Below, piece by piece: positions 14,027-15,017 of a stretch of 15,017 nt of DNA. Source of the stretch: JBMYRH01 sp049602155 (GTDB lineage: Bacteria; Myxococcota_A; UBA9042; PHBI01; JBMYRH01); assembly GCA_049602155.1 (NCBI GenBank), contig JBMYRH010000053.1:1-15017 (forward strand). Direction: 5' to 3'. The stretch's first letter is position 1, and the number at the start of each line of letters is the position of its first letter. Below the pieces are notes generated by a model, which was given only the letters and a program-made list of their open reading frames with translations, was not told the origin of the DNA and searched no databases. The translations under genes were made by a program, and so were the position numbers.

Positions 14027-15017
14027 CTAAGGTGTGGTCTCATGGCCGCTTATGGTCACGCGACCATGGGCATAAGAATTCGGGTTCGCATAGGCGCTCT
14101 TGGTGAAGACCTCCACCGAGGTCACCGTCCCCCGAAGCGCCGAATGCACTGGGATGGTCGTCTCCAAGACCGTCTTATACGCGCTGTTATTGGTCTGATA
14201 GATGTCTGAGCTGTAGCTCGTCCCATCAGCGTAGTGGAGCACATAGTAGACGTACGCCGTGTACGACGAGTTGGTCGTATACACCTCGACCTTAAGCTCA
14301 GTCGGCGTCAGGTGGTTGCCTGCATAGAGCGGCTCAAGGGTCGATGAGACCCAGTTATTCATCCACGTGGTAGCGGCCACCGAGCGCCCCAAAAAGGGCT
14401 TCCCCGAGACCAAGCCCGTCGCCACAGTCTCGTGACCGCTTATGGTCACGCGACCGTGGGCATAAGAATTCGGGTTCGCGTAGGCGCTCTTGGTGAAGAC
14501 CTCCACCGAGGTCACCGTCCCCCGAAGCGCCGAATGCACTGGGATGGTCGTCTCCAAGACCGTCTTATACGCGCTGTTATTGGTCTGATAGATGTCTGAG
14601 CTGTAGCTCGTCCCATCAGCGTAGTGGAGCACATAGTAGACGTACGCCGTGTACGACGAGTTGGTCGTATACACCTCGACCTTAAGCTCAGTCGGCGTCA
14701 GGTGGTTGCCTGCATAGAGCGGCTCAAGGGTCGATGAGACCCAGTTATTCATCCACGTGGTAGCGGCCACCGAGCGCCCCAAAAAGGGCTTCCCTTGTAT
14801 GGAGGCCGCAGAGTCCGAGGAAGAAGCGCCACACACCCAGGCCCCCCCGGTCCAAGACAAGGTGTCGCCCTCGCTGCACGAGAGGTCTGAGAAGGCCGCC
14901 TGGCCAGGCTCGCCTTGAGGTCCTTGAATGCCGGGCTCGCCCGTGTCGCCCTTCTCACCGGGCTCACCCGTGTCGCCCTTGGCGCCGGTATCACCCTTCT
15001 CACCCGTGTCGCCCTTG
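14027..15017 (-). CDS. Collagen-like protein with two nearly identical C-terminal modules (5' end cut by window edge)
   Basis: The frame is open from base 15016 to the TAG at 14027-14029; a TTG at 14858-14860 is not a credible start because coding sequence continues upstream. The visible part has 330 residues. First come 12 collagen-like triplets (GDT, GEK, GAK, GEP) to about 14906, then a two-Cys module (LSC to WVCG) like those in the giant fibre, then two copies of a module of about 120 residues. Each copy starts GKPFLGRSVAATTW, contains TELKVEVYTTNSSYTAYVYY and SVEVFTKSAYANPN, and ends TISGHET. A linker, VATGLVSG, joins them. The module is rich in Thr, Ser and Tyr and looks all-beta; I do not recognise it. 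It is likely the binding tip of a secreted collagen-like fibre, with head and signal peptide beyond the edge. The next gene starts 13 bp after the stop. Confidence 0.85.
   Translation of the reverse strand, partial: KGDTGEKGDTGAKGDTGEPGEKGDTGEPGIQGPQGEPGQAAFSDLSCSEGDTLSWTGGAWVCGASSSDSAASIQGKPFLGRSVAATTWMNNWVSSTLEPLYAGNHLTPTELKVEVYTTNSSYTAYVYYVLHYADGTSYSSDIYQTNNSAYKTVLETTIPVHSALRGTVTSVEVFTKSAYANPNSYAHGRVTISGHETVATGLVSGKPFLGRSVAATTWMNNWVSSTLEPLYAGNHLTPTELKVEVYTTNSSYTAYVYYVLHYADGTSYSSDIYQTNNSAYKTVLETTIPVHSALRGTVTSVEVFTKSAYANPNSYAHGRVTISGHETTP
14046..14404 (-). repeat. Direct repeat, distal copy (359 bp)
   Basis: This copy matches 14436-14794 with a 390-bp offset. I found only two mismatches, at 14066 and 14090, both silent, so the encoded modules are identical. 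A 31-bp linker (14405-14435) separates the copies. Confidence 0.95.
14436..14794 (-). repeat. Direct repeat, proximal copy (359 bp)
   Basis: Partner of 14046-14404, nearer the N-terminus. The two silent differences show these are two real copies and not one sequence counted twice. GC in sampled lines (48-60%) is lower than in the flanking collagen and head regions (67-75%). Confidence 0.95.
14906..15013 (-). repeat. Collagen-like Gly-X-Y run at right edge, at least 12 triplets
   Basis: GDT, GEK and GEP triplets continue out of the window. The DNA is itself repetitive (cgcccttgtcg-like units), so this edge may also be a place where copy number varies. Confidence 0.88.

Noticed and set aside
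14014..14043. Upstream ATG at 14043 as start of the collagen-like fibre gene
   Set aside because: It overlaps the preceding coding sequence by 17 bases and puts ten unneeded residues before a normal signal peptide.
14384..14400. Terminator-like GCCC-CAAAAA-GGGC hairpin, also present 390 bp to the right
   Set aside because: It lies inside coding sequence for GKPFLGRS in both module copies and is explained by the codons.
14858..14860. TTG as the start of the right-edge gene
   Set aside because: The same frame continues upstream through collagen triplets and a two-Cys module to the window edge.

Overview
The window is about 15 kb of high-GC DNA (hand counts of sampled 60-base lines give 60-75% in most places). 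It looks like a Myxococcota / former Deltaproteobacteria chromosome. The reasons are long secreted proteins full of Cys-rich repeats, the CGNxxxDxGEDCDDGN-type Cys-rich motif, a MopE-like CNxxDDDCDG motif, and the YQGYLTN-type head domain on fibre-like proteins. This placement is inferred from protein style; no rRNA or other marker gene is present.

Every gene I can support is on the minus strand, and gaps are at most about 110 bases. In transcription order (right to left): (1) a collagen-like protein cut by the right edge, ending in two nearly identical 359-bp modules; (2) a secreted fibre-like protein with head, collagen triplets, Cys repeats and a Gly-rich tail; (3, 4) two short ORFs in different frames that are probably one broken gene; (5) a 588-residue Cys-rich lipoprotein with five exact 53-residue repeats; (6) a 1529-residue fibre protein with the same head as (2), 2 bp after (5); (7) an exported, duplicated Cys-module plus methyltransferase protein; (8) a five-helix membrane protein with a propeller-like periplasmic domain, overlapping (7) by ATGA; (9) a repeat-rich lipoprotein cut by the left edge.

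Almost everything is predicted to leave the cytoplasm. I read the window as a surface-fibre locus. Genes 1, 2 and 6 share building blocks (head, phage-tail-fibre-like repeats, collagen triplets, short two-Cys modules) but end in unrelated tips, some of lower GC than their surroundings. This suggests a stable shaft with exchangeable ends. Lipoprotein 5 is a plausible anchor or partner for fibre 6. The methyltransferase / membrane-propeller pair may be a separate small operon. These joint roles are inference; no gene here has a function I can name with certainty. No RNA genes, insertion sequences, CRISPR arrays or convincing factor-independent terminators were seen.
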